From the NCBI GenBank assembly GCA_047635695.1, contig JBLILN010000008.1, positions 1 to 64,000 on the forward strand: a DNA stretch of 64,000 bases, read 5' to 3'. A program made the translations under genes and the position numbers. The notes beneath the pieces were generated by a model that was not told the DNA's origin, made no database searches, and was given only the letters and a program-made list of their open reading frames with translations. Shown in pieces: positions 55,675 to 64,000 of the stretch. This DNA is from UBA2136 sp047635695. GTDB taxonomy: Bacteria > Pseudomonadota > Alphaproteobacteria > UBA2136. How positions within the stretch are numbered: the stretch's first letter is position 1; the number at the start of each line of letters is the position of its first letter.

Positions 55675-57120
55675 ATGATACATCCAGATTATGAAATGGT
55701 TATTGGCTTAGAAGTTCACGCTCAAGTAACAAGTGAATCGAAGCTATTTTCAGGCTCATCCACAACATTCGGTGCAGAACCTAACACACAAGCCAACATG
55801 GTTGACCTTGGTATGCCAGGTGTGCTCCCCGTTTTAAACCGTGAAGCTGTGGATGCTGGTATTAAACTCGGCCTTGCTCTTGGCTGTCGTGTAAACCGCC
55901 GTAGTGTTTTCTCACGCAAAAACTATTTCTACCCTGACCTACCAAAAGGTTACCAAATTACACAGTTTGAACTGCCTATTGTTGAACACGGTAACATTAC
56001 CGTTGACCTCGCTGACGGCTCTACGAAAAATATTGGTGTCACACGTATGCACCTCGAAGAAGATGCTGGTAAATCAGTGCACGACTTTGGTGCCGACCAC
56101 CACAGCCATGTTGACCTGAACCGTGCGGGTATTCCTCTCATGGAAATTGTATCAGAACCTGATATGCGTACGCCTGAAGAAGCGGGTGAATATCTTAAAA
56201 AACTACGTTCTATCCTACGTTTCCTCGAAGTATGTGACGGTAACATGGAACAAGGTTCTATGCGTTGCGACGCCAACGTATCTGTCCGTAAAAAAGGTGT
56301 AAACACACTGGGTACACGCCGTGAAGTGAAAAACCTCAACTCTATTCGTAACGTCATGCGTGCGATTGAGTATGAAGCAAACCATCAAGTTGACGTTATC
56401 GAAAATGGTGGTGCCATTAAACAAGAAACTATTCTATGGGACACAAACCTGAACGAAACACGTACCATGCGCTCAAAAGAAGATGCGCATGACTACCGTT
56501 ATTTCCCAGAGCCTGACCTATTACCTTTAAACCTCACAGAGGAACGTATTGAAGCTTGTGCTAAGTCAATGCCTGAGCTGCCTGATGAAATGAAAGAGCG
56601 TCTCATTAAAGAGTATGACCTAAGCCCATATGACGCAGCTGTTTTAACACTTTCTAAAGCCAATGCTAAATTCTACGAAGTTGTTGTGGGTGGTAAAAAC
56701 GACGCCAAACTTTGCTCTAACTGGGTAACAGGCGAACTCTTTGGTGCCCTTAACAAACGTGGTTTAGAAATGAATGAGTCACCTGTTTCACCTGAACAGT
56801 TAGGTGAACTTGTTGCGATGATTTCTGATAATACCATTAGCGGTAAAATTGCTAAAACTGTCTTTGAAGAAATGCTTGAAACAAGCCGTAACCCGAAAGA
56901 CATTGTCGAAGAAAAAGACCTTGTGCAAATTACCGATACAGACGCCATTACGGCGATCATCAACAAAGTCATTGAAGCAAATCCTGACAATGTTGCCAAG
57001 TTTAAAGGTGGTAATGACCGTTTATTTGGTTTCTTCGTCGGTCAAGTGATGAAAGAAACAGGCGGCAAAGCCAACCCTAAAATTGTCAACGAAATCTTAA
57101 AAAATGAGCTGAGCGCTTAG
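55675..57120 (+). CDS. gatB: Aspartyl/glutamyl-tRNA amidotransferase subunit B
   Basis: 481 residues. Kinase/transamidase subunit that binds the mischarged tRNA: EVHAQV near the start, the LEEDAGKS cradle motif, DLNRAGIPLMEIVSEPD, and a C-terminal YqeY-like tail. Ends in TAG, showing TAG is used as a stop in this genome. Confidence 0.97.
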   Translation: MIHPDYEMVIGLEVHAQVTSESKLFSGSSTTFGAEPNTQANMVDLGMPGVLPVLNREAVDAGIKLGLALGCRVNRRSVFSRKNYFYPDLPKGYQITQFELPIVEHGNITVDLADGSTKNIGVTRMHLEEDAGKSVHDFGADHHSHVDLNRAGIPLMEIVSEPDMRTPEEAGEYLKKLRSILRFLEVCDGNMEQGSMRCDANVSVRKKGVNTLGTRREVKNLNSIRNVMRAIEYEANHQVDVIENGGAIKQETILWDTNLNETRTMRSKEDAHDYRYFPEPDLLPLNLTEERIEACAKSMPELPDEMKERLIKEYDLSPYDAAVLTLSKANAKFYEVVVGGKNDAKLCSNWVTGELFGALNKRGLEMNESPVSPEQLGELVAMISDNTISGKIAKTVFEEMLETSRNPKDIVEEKDLVQITDTDAITAIINKVIEANPDNVAKFKGGNDRLFGFFVGQVMKETGGKANPKIVNEILKNELSA

Positions 57121-57132
57121 CTTATAAAGCAT

Positions 57133-57166
57133 AAAAAAAAGCCTCCTAAAAGGAGGCTTTTTTTAT
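57133..57166. terminator. Bidirectional terminator after gatB
   Basis: GCCTCCT / AGGAGGC around AAA (57141-57157), with A8 before and T7 after. An identical copy lies at 57853-57869, so the two flank the 57172-57753 gene. Confidence 0.93.
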
Positions 57167-57171
57167 TTAAT

Positions 57172-57753
57172 TTACAGTGAAGGACTGTCATCATCCACTA
57201 AACTTAGCGTGTCATTATCCATAGAAAGTGCTGTTTCTTTCACAGGACAACGCGTTTTAAATTCTATAAGTTTATCGTCAAAATTCTCTAATAAAGATTC
57301 ATCGGTATGGTGTCTGCCTAATGAATCAGCAATATGCCTTGCGCGTTGCTCACTGATAGAACTAACCGAAGACGACAAACAAAAACCGTTTTCCTCAATT
57401 TTATCTTCAACATGTAAAAAAGACCCATCTTCACATACAATGAAAGAATTATTAACATCTATTCTATCACTTACACCTTCATTTAAAGAGTCTACAGTTT
57501 CGTCATCAAGTTCTATATCATTTACCAGAAGAGGGTTTGTTTCGCTAGCACTAATTGAAGCTAGCTCTTCATATTCAGTTGAGTTTTCTTGTAAAATTTT
57601 ATCTGCAAGTGAGCGAACTCCATAAAGAATGTCATCTTGATTATGTTGACTAGTGGCAACCAGGCTTTCAATTTCTCCGATAGCTTCTTTAATAGCTTCA
57701 GCATCATTCAAACCTAATTCTTTATATTTTTGAAATATGTCATATTCACTCAT
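57172..57753 (-). CDS. Hypothetical acidic protein
   Basis: 193 residues from ATG 57753 (AGAGGG upstream). Strongly acidic, Ser-rich (DDESP-type tail); no signal or membrane span; N-terminal helix pair LNDAEAIKEAIGEIESL. No family recognised. Flanked by two identical terminators. Confidence 0.65.
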   Translation of the reverse strand: MSEYDIFQKYKELGLNDAEAIKEAIGEIESLVATSQHNQDDILYGVRSLADKILQENSTEYEELASISASETNPLLVNDIELDDETVDSLNEGVSDRIDVNNSFIVCEDGSFLHVEDKIEENGFCLSSSVSSISEQRARHIADSLGRHHTDESLLENFDDKLIEFKTRCPVKETALSMDNDTLSLVDDDSPSL

Positions 57754-57844
57754 GATTTTCACCCTCTTTTAATATTATTAAAACAATCTAAACTTACAAA
57801 TACTTATAAAGCCTTACAAAAGTAAAAAAAACGTTTCTGACACA

Positions 57845-57876
57845 TAAAAAAAGCCTCCTAAAAGGAGGCTTTTTTT
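57845..57876. terminator. Terminator of tldE
   Basis: GCCTCCT / AGGAGGC around AAA (57853-57869), identical to the one at 57141. AGCGAA (57880-57885) lies upstream in the tldE transcript. Confidence 0.9.
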
Positions 57877-57898
57877 ATTTTCGCTATACAGTGTAAAA

Positions 57899-59227
57899 CT
57901 AGCCAATAGTAAGGCCGTCAACACGTGCTGTTGATGCGTCGATACCATTTCTACGCATAAGGTTATTGGCAAAAGTAACATTATTTAACATATCTTTAAT
58001 GTTACCAGCAACCGTTGCTTCAAGAACGAAGTCATCACTAATAATGCCGTTACGTATAATGTAACCTTCAACCGTATATGACAAATCACCATTAATTGCA
58101 TTAAAGCCATTACCCATCATACCTGTCACATAAAAGCCAAGCTTAATATCACTTGATATATCACTAACACTTTGTAGACCTGGTTTAAAATAACCATTAT
58201 ACAAAGCAGGACGCCCTAATGCTGGCGACATGCCAAGTTTACGTGCCGTTACCACACCCATTGTCAGGTTTTCAATCACGCCATCTTTAATAAGATGAAC
58301 AGATTCTGGCCCTACAATGCCGCTGCCTGTAAAAGCAGAGGAACCTAAACCACGTGGTATTGTACGATTATCTAATAAGTTAATATTTTTACCAAACAAC
58401 TGTTTACCTAAATCATCTTTAGAAACAAACGATTGCTCTGCATAAATAGCACCACCAGATAAACAGCTTGAAATACAACCTTTGAGCATTTGAGCTGCCA
58501 TTTCAGGGCTTAGTAATACGGGCATTTTACCTGTTTTAGGCATTTTAACCTGTTTCAACATCGCAGCTGTTTTTTCACCCGCCGTTTGTCCAATTTTGGC
58601 AACAGCGTCTAAGTCAGCTTTATGAAATGCATAATGATAATCATACCCTGTTACCTTCAAGTCACCTTGTGCGGCAATAGGGTCAACAAAAGCACTTCTG
58701 ATGGTGTAACCTTCTTCTGCTTCAAAACCATTAGAAATGGCAATAGCTGTAAGACTGGTACTTTGTGAAACTTTAGAACTACGGGTTGATTGAACCCCCG
58801 CAACGGCTAAGGCCGATTGTTCCATTTCACAAGCCATTTGCAACATTTCTGCTGGTGTAAAACCTGCTTCAGTATCTATTTGATCCAGTTGTTTCAACAT
58901 TTCTGCTGTTACAGGCTGAATTAAAGATTTATCGGCAACGCCTTCATACTGGTTTTCAGGAGAGCCTTTTGCCATTAAAATTGCTGTTTTAACAGCATCC
59001 TCAACAGAAGAGTTAGATAAGTCATTCACAGTGAATGAACCTACTTTTTGACCCATATAGGCAGTTATATTTAAACCAATGGAAGCTTTACCAGACAAAC
59101 CTTCCGACTTACCGCCAAAGGCAGATATAGACATAGATTCACCAGTAGAAATTTCACATTCAGCGTCAGATGCGCCTAATTTTTTCGCTAGCTTTACAGC
59201 CTTGCGACAAATATCTAGATTACTCAT
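57899..59227 (-). CDS. pmbA: Metalloprotease subunit TldE (PmbA)
   Basis: 442 residues. TldD and TldE form a heterodimeric protease processing modified peptides such as microcin B17. TldE lacks the HExxxH motif, as expected. Typical C-terminus: GLGSSAFTGSGIVG and VTGMMGNGFNAINGDLSYTVEGYII. 12 bp after tldD, so one operon. Confidence 0.93.
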   Translation of the reverse strand: MSNLDICRKAVKLAKKLGASDAECEISTGESMSISAFGGKSEGLSGKASIGLNITAYMGQKVGSFTVNDLSNSSVEDAVKTAILMAKGSPENQYEGVADKSLIQPVTAEMLKQLDQIDTEAGFTPAEMLQMACEMEQSALAVAGVQSTRSSKVSQSTSLTAIAISNGFEAEEGYTIRSAFVDPIAAQGDLKVTGYDYHYAFHKADLDAVAKIGQTAGEKTAAMLKQVKMPKTGKMPVLLSPEMAAQMLKGCISSCLSGGAIYAEQSFVSKDDLGKQLFGKNINLLDNRTIPRGLGSSAFTGSGIVGPESVHLIKDGVIENLTMGVVTARKLGMSPALGRPALYNGYFKPGLQSVSDISSDIKLGFYVTGMMGNGFNAINGDLSYTVEGYIIRNGIISDDFVLEATVAGNIKDMLNNVTFANNLMRRNGIDASTARVDGLTIG

Positions 59228-59239
59228 AATTATTTCTCC

Positions 59240-60679
59240 TTAAGCGGTTCCGCCAACTTTTAAAGCGCCTTTAGCAAACAACATACTTGCTTGACCAGCA
59301 GTTACAGGTACAGATTGACCATCTTTACCACATGATCCATTTTTTGAAATTTCAAAATCATTGGCAATACCAATAATATGTTTGTAAGATTCGTTACCCA
59401 TACCTGCAAAAGAAACACCTTTTACATAAGCCCCTAACTTACCATTTTCAATCATACGTACTTGCGTACCATTTTGTACAAACTTACTGCTGACAATGTC
59501 AACTTGACCACCGTTAAGCTCTTCAACATAGTAACCTTTTGTCACATTGCTAATAAGATTATCAACAGAAGAGTCACCCGCTGCCATATAAGTATTACTC
59601 ATACGTGGCATAGGTTGATGCATATAACTTTGACGTCGTCCATTACCTGTTAAGGCCATACCCAGCTCAGCGGCAGATTTTTCATCGGTCATTAAACCAA
59701 CTAAAATACCGTCATCGACGAGTAAATTTTTGTTTGAAGGGTTACCTTCATCATCAAAATTGTATGAACCACGTGCACTAAAAACGGTACCATCTTCATA
59801 AACATTAACACCTTTAGCTGCAATACGCTTGCCAAGTTTACCTTGAAATGCTGAATTACCTTTGGCATGAAAGTCACCTTCTAATGCGTGACCAAATGCT
59901 TCGTGTAAAACAACGCCACCAGCAAAACCAGGACAAAAGATAACTTCAAAGTCGTTACCTGCTGTCGCTTCAATAGCTGTTAAGTTATTGCCAGCTTTAC
60001 GGATAGAATCATCAATCATTTTTTGCCAAGTGGCCTCAACAGCAAATGCTTGTGAAATTGTCATCGGTAAACCAAAGTTTTCTCCAGATGATTCTTTTTT
60101 AGAACCGTCTTTTAAAACAACATTAATTGAAAGCTGACAAGTGGGGCGATAGTCCGTTAATACCTTACCATCAGCGCGAGCAATTAAAATGTCTTTGCCA
60201 GCTACTGATACACTTATACCAACGTTTTCTACACGGGCATCACGCCTTGCGTATGCGTTCATTTCTTGTAATAAAGTTATAGCTTGTTGATGGAACACAT
60301 CAAAAGCAGCACCTTCAAATACATCGTCTTGTGTATAGTAAGGCTGTGTACCGTATTGGCCCGCAGCTTTTAAATGTAATTGAGTTGCAACGTCTTGTGG
60401 CGTTTTTTCAATGGTTATTAATGCTTTAATTAAAGAAGCGTCAGCAAAGCCATCAAACGTTACAAAGGGTGTTGCAATGCCATTAATACGACGAACAGAA
60501 CCACCTTTAATAATAGCAGGGGTAGATGTGCCAATAATACCTTTTGACATGCTCAATGAAAAAGAACGAACTTCAGTCATATAAAGCTCACCACCATTAC
60601 CACCTGTAAGGGCGTTTTGGACAAGCGTTGACAGTTCGTCAGAATTTCGCCCTAGGGCGTTTAAAATTTTAGAGGACAT
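59240..60679 (-). CDS. tldD: Metalloprotease subunit TldD
   Basis: 479 residues. The HExxxH zinc motif is at HEAFGHALEGD, with the LVDDGILVGLMTDEKSA and GxGRRQSYMHQPMPRMSNTY segments diagnostic for TldD. Active partner of TldE in the cytosol. Confidence 0.95.
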   Translation of the reverse strand: MSSKILNALGRNSDELSTLVQNALTGGNGGELYMTEVRSFSLSMSKGIIGTSTPAIIKGGSVRRINGIATPFVTFDGFADASLIKALITIEKTPQDVATQLHLKAAGQYGTQPYYTQDDVFEGAAFDVFHQQAITLLQEMNAYARRDARVENVGISVSVAGKDILIARADGKVLTDYRPTCQLSINVVLKDGSKKESSGENFGLPMTISQAFAVEATWQKMIDDSIRKAGNNLTAIEATAGNDFEVIFCPGFAGGVVLHEAFGHALEGDFHAKGNSAFQGKLGKRIAAKGVNVYEDGTVFSARGSYNFDDEGNPSNKNLLVDDGILVGLMTDEKSAAELGMALTGNGRRQSYMHQPMPRMSNTYMAAGDSSVDNLISNVTKGYYVEELNGGQVDIVSSKFVQNGTQVRMIENGKLGAYVKGVSFAGMGNESYKHIIGIANDFEISKNGSCGKDGQSVPVTAGQASMLFAKGALKVGGTA

Positions 60680-60824
60680 AGTCGTCCCTCCTTTAAGTCA
60701 TGATTAAATAAATTTATCAATTTTTCAGGTTTTTATAAAAAACATTTAAGTGGATCGACAAATCGTCGTTTCCACTATAATATAGTAGCTAAAGATCTCG
60801 TATACAACAAAAAAATAAATTATT

Positions 60825-61277
60825 ATGAAGTATAAAAAAATGGCAGATAAATTTTTTAACGACCTAAAAGTTGGTGAAGTTTACGTAAGTGGCACAAAGA
60901 AGATCAAGCTTGATGAGGTTATTGCCTTTGCAACCGAATTTGACCCACAGCCTATGCACACTGATGTTGAAGCTGCCAAAGAGGGGTTCTTTGGTGAACT
61001 TATTGGCAGTGGTTGGCAAACCCTTTCTACCACCATTCGCTTAATGGTTGATAGCAAACCCTTTGGTGAAACCCCTCTTATTGGTATGCAGGTCGACGAG
61101 GTGCGTTTTTTATCACCGTTACGACCAGGTGCAACACTACAAGCCTTTATGGAAATAATAGAATTACAGGCATCTAAAAAGCCTGGGCGTGGTTATGTAC
61201 TTGTGAAAGTTACCACAAAGGCTGACGACAAAGAAATTTTGACACAAAAGTGGCGCATGCTTATCCCAAGAAAATAA
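60825..61277 (+). CDS. MaoC-like (R)-specific enoyl-CoA hydratase
   Basis: 150 residues, single hot-dog domain. The catalytic pattern FATEFDPQPMHTD (Asp/His dyad) is intact, then the overhang segment RPGATLQAFMEI. Probable role: hydration of trans-2-enoyl-CoA in fatty-acid or polyhydroxyalkanoate metabolism. No clear ribosome site before ATG 60825 or the second ATG at 60840 (MADKFF). Confidence 0.88.
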   Translation: MKYKKMADKFFNDLKVGEVYVSGTKKIKLDEVIAFATEFDPQPMHTDVEAAKEGFFGELIGSGWQTLSTTIRLMVDSKPFGETPLIGMQVDEVRFLSPLRPGATLQAFMEIIELQASKKPGRGYVLVKVTTKADDKEILTQKWRMLIPRK

Positions 61278-61443
61278 AAGTGGTACAACAGTAAACTGTA
61301 TACCCTTCATTCATGAGCCCTTGCAATATCCATTTGTAATAGTTATATTGTTTAACAGAACACATATATACCTTTACTTTTTTTATACTGTCCATTCATC
61401 AATGGCATATAAACTCACCCCCCTACTTTAACCCCCTAACTTA

Positions 61444-61458
61444 TACCTCTTGGAGGTA
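61444..61458 (+). promoter_or_regulatory. Palindrome sequestering the ftsH ribosome site
   Basis: TACCTC (61444-61449) pairs with GAGGTA (61453-61458) around a 3-nt loop; the 3' arm contains the GGAGG Shine-Dalgarno, 9 nt before ATG 61466. A melting hairpin could make translation temperature-responsive. Confidence 0.5.
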
Positions 61459-61465
61459 ACTTATT

Positions 61466-63382
61466 ATGGCTAAAAATCTAATCTTATGGTTAGTCATCGC
61501 CGTGGTGCTTATGTCTGTTTTTCAGTCATTTGAACCAAGCGATAAAGGCGCAAACCAAATCACTTATGACGTTTTTATAAAAGATGTCCGTAGCAGCAAC
61601 GTATCTGAAGTTTTGATACAAAGAGACGGTACAATTCAATATAAAAGCAAAACAGGCAAAATGTACAGCACCACTCTACCAAGTGGGTCTATTTTTGGTG
61701 ATCAGAATTTAACCAATGATCTTATTCAATACAATGTTAAAATATTACCAACTCCACCCGTTGAACAGCCTAGCTTTATAGGCCAATTGGTTATATCAAT
61801 ATTACCAATGCTCCTTATACTTGTGGTTATCATGTTCGTCATGAAAAAAATGCAAGGCGGTGGCAAAGGCGGTGGTGCCATGTCTTTTGGTAAATCAAAA
61901 GCGAAACTCCTTGGAGAAGGTGATATAAAAACGCGTTTTAGTGACGTTGCCGGTTGTGAAGAAGCAATTGAAGACGTCGCCGATATCATTGATTTTTTAC
62001 GTAACCCAGAAAAGTATTGGGCATTAAATGCTGAAATCACTCGTGGTTTACTTATGGTTGGCAAACCAGGTACTGGTAAAACATTACTGGCACGCGCCAT
62101 GGCTGGTGAATCTAAACTACCGTTTTTCACAATATCAGGTTCTGAATTTGTTGAAATGTTTGTCGGTGTTGGTGCTTCACGCGTGCGTGATTTATTTGAA
62201 CAAGCACGTTCTCGCCCTGAGGGTGCAATTATCTTTATTGATGAAATTGACGCTGTCGGTAAAAAACGTGGTGGCAAAGGCGGCGGCGGAAATGATGAGC
62301 GTGAACAAACTTTGAACCAAATTTTGGTTGAAATGGATGGTTTTGATGAACAGTCCAATGTCATTGTCATTGCGGCAACTAACCGCCCTGAAATATTAGA
62401 CTCTGCGCTTAAACGCCCAGGTCGATTTACAAGGGAAGTTGTTGTGGGTGTACCTGATGTGGGTGGACGTGAGAAAATTTTACTCGTCCATTCAAAAGAT
62501 ACACCGCTTGCCGATGACGTAAACTTTTCTGATATTGCTAAAAGTTCATCGGGTATGTCTGGCGCTCAACTCAAAGACCTTATTAATGTTGCTGCTCTTG
62601 CAGCTGCGAAAAAGGGTCAAAAAACAGTTGAACAAGCAGATTTACTTGCTGCCATTGAAAAAGTGGTGATAGGTACTGAACGTAAAAGCGCTATTATTAG
62701 CCCTGAACTTAAAGAAAACATTGCTATGCATGAAGGTGCACATTTACTCGCTGGTTATATTGGCTATGTATTAGGTGCCCACCCTGAACCATATATGGTG
62801 AGCATTATGCCACGTGGCGAAGCCTTAGGTGTTTGTATGTACCGTGAAAATGGTGACGAAACAACTTGGCGTAAAGACCAAATAATGGCACGTATTTTAA
62901 GTGTCACAGCTGGTCGTATTGGCGAATGGATTCATCATGATAAAAATGAGCTTAAAATATCAACAGGCGCATCTAACGATTTAGAAGCGGCAACAAGATA
63001 TGTGAACCACATGATCCGTGAGGTTGGCTTAAGCCGTGAGTTTGGTTTGTTAAATATTAAATCAAACGAATATGGTCAAATGAATGTCGGTGCTAAAAGG
63101 ATTGATATGGCCGACGACATAGCCGATAAATGGTTAAAAGCCGCTGATGTTATTGTACGTAAGCTTATAAGTAAGCATGAGGCAGAACTTCAAGCTATAA
63201 AAGCAAGGCTCGTTGAAAAAGAAACCATCCGCGAAGATGACATTGAAGAACTTTTAGGCCATTTAGCCAAAGAGTACAAAGATGTTAAATTTGAAGATCT
63301 TTTTGACATTGAAGCAAAAGCCGCTGAACTAGCACAAGTTAACAAACAAGGTTTGCAAGCTTTGCAGCCTGTTACAGCATAA
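61466..63382 (+). CDS. FtsH-family AAA+ zinc metalloprotease (divergent paralogue)
   Basis: 638 residues: two N-terminal membrane spans (about 6-24 and 106-128), AAA domain with Walker A GKPGTGKT, pore segment FVEMFVGVGASRVRD, Walker B IIFIDEIDAVG and SRH ending RPGRFTREV, then protease domain with HEGAH (HExxH) and the third-ligand Asp in STGASNDLEAA. The context (MaoC, hydrolase) and altered protease-domain sequence, with AGRIGEWI where most FtsH have GGRxAEE, suggest a second paralogue rather than the housekeeping copy. Confidence 0.9.
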   Translation: MAKNLILWLVIAVVLMSVFQSFEPSDKGANQITYDVFIKDVRSSNVSEVLIQRDGTIQYKSKTGKMYSTTLPSGSIFGDQNLTNDLIQYNVKILPTPPVEQPSFIGQLVISILPMLLILVVIMFVMKKMQGGGKGGGAMSFGKSKAKLLGEGDIKTRFSDVAGCEEAIEDVADIIDFLRNPEKYWALNAEITRGLLMVGKPGTGKTLLARAMAGESKLPFFTISGSEFVEMFVGVGASRVRDLFEQARSRPEGAIIFIDEIDAVGKKRGGKGGGGNDEREQTLNQILVEMDGFDEQSNVIVIAATNRPEILDSALKRPGRFTREVVVGVPDVGGREKILLVHSKDTPLADDVNFSDIAKSSSGMSGAQLKDLINVAALAAAKKGQKTVEQADLLAAIEKVVIGTERKSAIISPELKENIAMHEGAHLLAGYIGYVLGAHPEPYMVSIMPRGEALGVCMYRENGDETTWRKDQIMARILSVTAGRIGEWIHHDKNELKISTGASNDLEAATRYVNHMIREVGLSREFGLLNIKSNEYGQMNVGAKRIDMADDIADKWLKAADVIVRKLISKHEAELQAIKARLVEKETIREDDIEELLGHLAKEYKDVKFEDLFDIEAKAAELAQVNKQGLQALQPVTA

Positions 63383-63400
63383 ATCAGCCTATCGAATAAA

Positions 63401-63428
63401 ATACCCTGCATTGTAGGGTATTTTTTTT
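63401..63428 (+). terminator. Intrinsic terminator after ftsH
   Basis: ATACCCT / AGGGTAT stem with GCATTGT loop then T8; ATCGAA (63391-63396) directly upstream. Confidence 0.88.
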
Positions 63429-63525
63429 GGCCATTTATGAAGTGTTTCATTTAATTGTATTAATATTTTATCTTTACATAAATTACGGTTATAGTTCTCT
63501 TTATAAAAAATTAAAGGGCAACTAA

Positions 63526-64000
63526 ATGTTTACTAAATATATCGTTCTGGCAGTCATCTTCTATATCAGCATTTGTGCTTTTATGTATTTTAGACAAATA
63601 AGGCTCATATTTCCAGCGCATTTTGCCCCAGCCAGTGTTGAACCTGACTTTATACCATTCATCACAAGCGACGGTACAAAACTTGAAAGTAAAACATTAT
63701 TGTCAGATAACGCAACCGCGCCAGTGATTATTTTATTTACGGGTAACGCACAAAATGCCACTTCCGTTATAGATGTTATTTTTGAAGGTTTTGAAAAAAA
63801 TGTAAATATCTCTACCGTTAACTATCGCAGTTTTGGTTATAGTGAAGGCACACCGTCTGAAGAATTTTTATTTAGCGATGCATTAGAATTTACAAAACAT
63901 GCTAAAAAATCATTCCCTAATAAAAAAGTTCACCTGATGGGTATTAGCCTTGGTACAGGCGTTGCAAGCTATACGGCTTCAAAAGAAAATGTGGATGGAT
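63526..64000 (+). CDS. Alpha/beta hydrolase, 5' part
   Basis: 158 residues visible, cut by the window edge. An N-terminal membrane anchor (about 3-20) is followed by an alpha/beta-hydrolase core with VNYRSFGYSEGTPSEE and the nucleophile elbow GISLGTG, as in BEM46/YfhR-like hydrolases. AAAGGG precedes ATG 63526. Confidence 0.8.
   Translation, partial: MFTKYIVLAVIFYISICAFMYFRQIRLIFPAHFAPASVEPDFIPFITSDGTKLESKTLLSDNATAPVIILFTGNAQNATSVIDVIFEGFEKNVNISTVNYRSFGYSEGTPSEEFLFSDALEFTKHAKKSFPNKKVHLMGISLGTGVASYTASKENVDG

Noticed and set aside
61726..62370. 214-codon open frame opposite ftsH
   Set aside because: Shadow of the AAA domain, which has all expected motifs in the plus-strand frame.

Overview
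The window is a 64 kb piece of a low-GC (roughly 40% by eye) alphaproteobacterial chromosome. The evidence is the alphaproteobacterial form of RpoB, a tRNA-Trp/secE/nusG cluster upstream of rplK-rplA-rplJ-rplL-rpoB, the ruvX/gatC-gatA-gatB block, rpmI-rplT, pheS-pheT, tldD/tldE, plsY-dprA and a BTLCP-type (LapG-like) protein with a type I secretion system. I cannot place the genus. No phage, transposon or CRISPR array is visible.

Layout. 0-10.2 kb: ribosomal-protein/RNA-polymerase operon (minus strand), interrupted by pepF and a small M50-like membrane protein, then nusG, secE, a histidine-phosphatase-fold gene and tRNA-Trp. 10.4-26 kb: an accessory/signalling block with a POTRA-like periplasmic protein, an ArsR-family regulator of the BigR/SqrR type, two receiver-domain proteins, a complete type I secretion set (TolC-like, HlyD-like, C39-like-domain ABC transporter), a LapG-like protein that has lost all three catalytic residues, a membrane PAS/HD-GYP protein with a broken HD motif, an 813-residue RTX-type secreted protein, and a DMT(EamA)-GGDEF fusion. 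26-40.5 kb: zapE, two GNATs, DUF924, lepA, a leucyl aminopeptidase, pheS and pheT with a small lipoprotein gene between them, a CYTH protein, rpmI-rplT. 40.9-52.4 kb: many short orphan genes, each with a good Shine-Dalgarno and often its own terminator, among accD, ppa, a DUF318 permease, an M24 peptidase, dprA and a degenerate plsY. 52.4-64 kb: ruvX, gatCAB with an inositol-monophosphatase-family gene inserted, tldE/tldD, a MaoC hydratase, a divergent ftsH, and the start of an alpha/beta hydrolase.

How it works together. The 12.9-25.7 kb block looks like a Lap-type surface-protein system. An RTX protein is divergent from its T1SS ABC and membrane-fusion genes, which overlap or abut a lapG-like gene that in turn overlaps a transmembrane c-di-GMP-type (HD-GYP) gene; the TolC gene and a GGDEF protein lie close by. 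Unlike known Lap systems there is no LapD, the LapG homologue has no Cys-His-Asp triad, and no xAAG cleavage motif is seen in the N-terminus of the RTX protein. Six reading-frame lesions fall in four of these genes, whereas the housekeeping genes are intact except dprA, so the export pathway may be decaying, phase-varying, or affected by local sequence errors.

A second pattern runs through the window: an ATCGAA (variants AGCGAA, AACGAA) hexamer recurs between the stop codon and the intrinsic terminator hairpin, always in the sense orientation, at about eleven genes.
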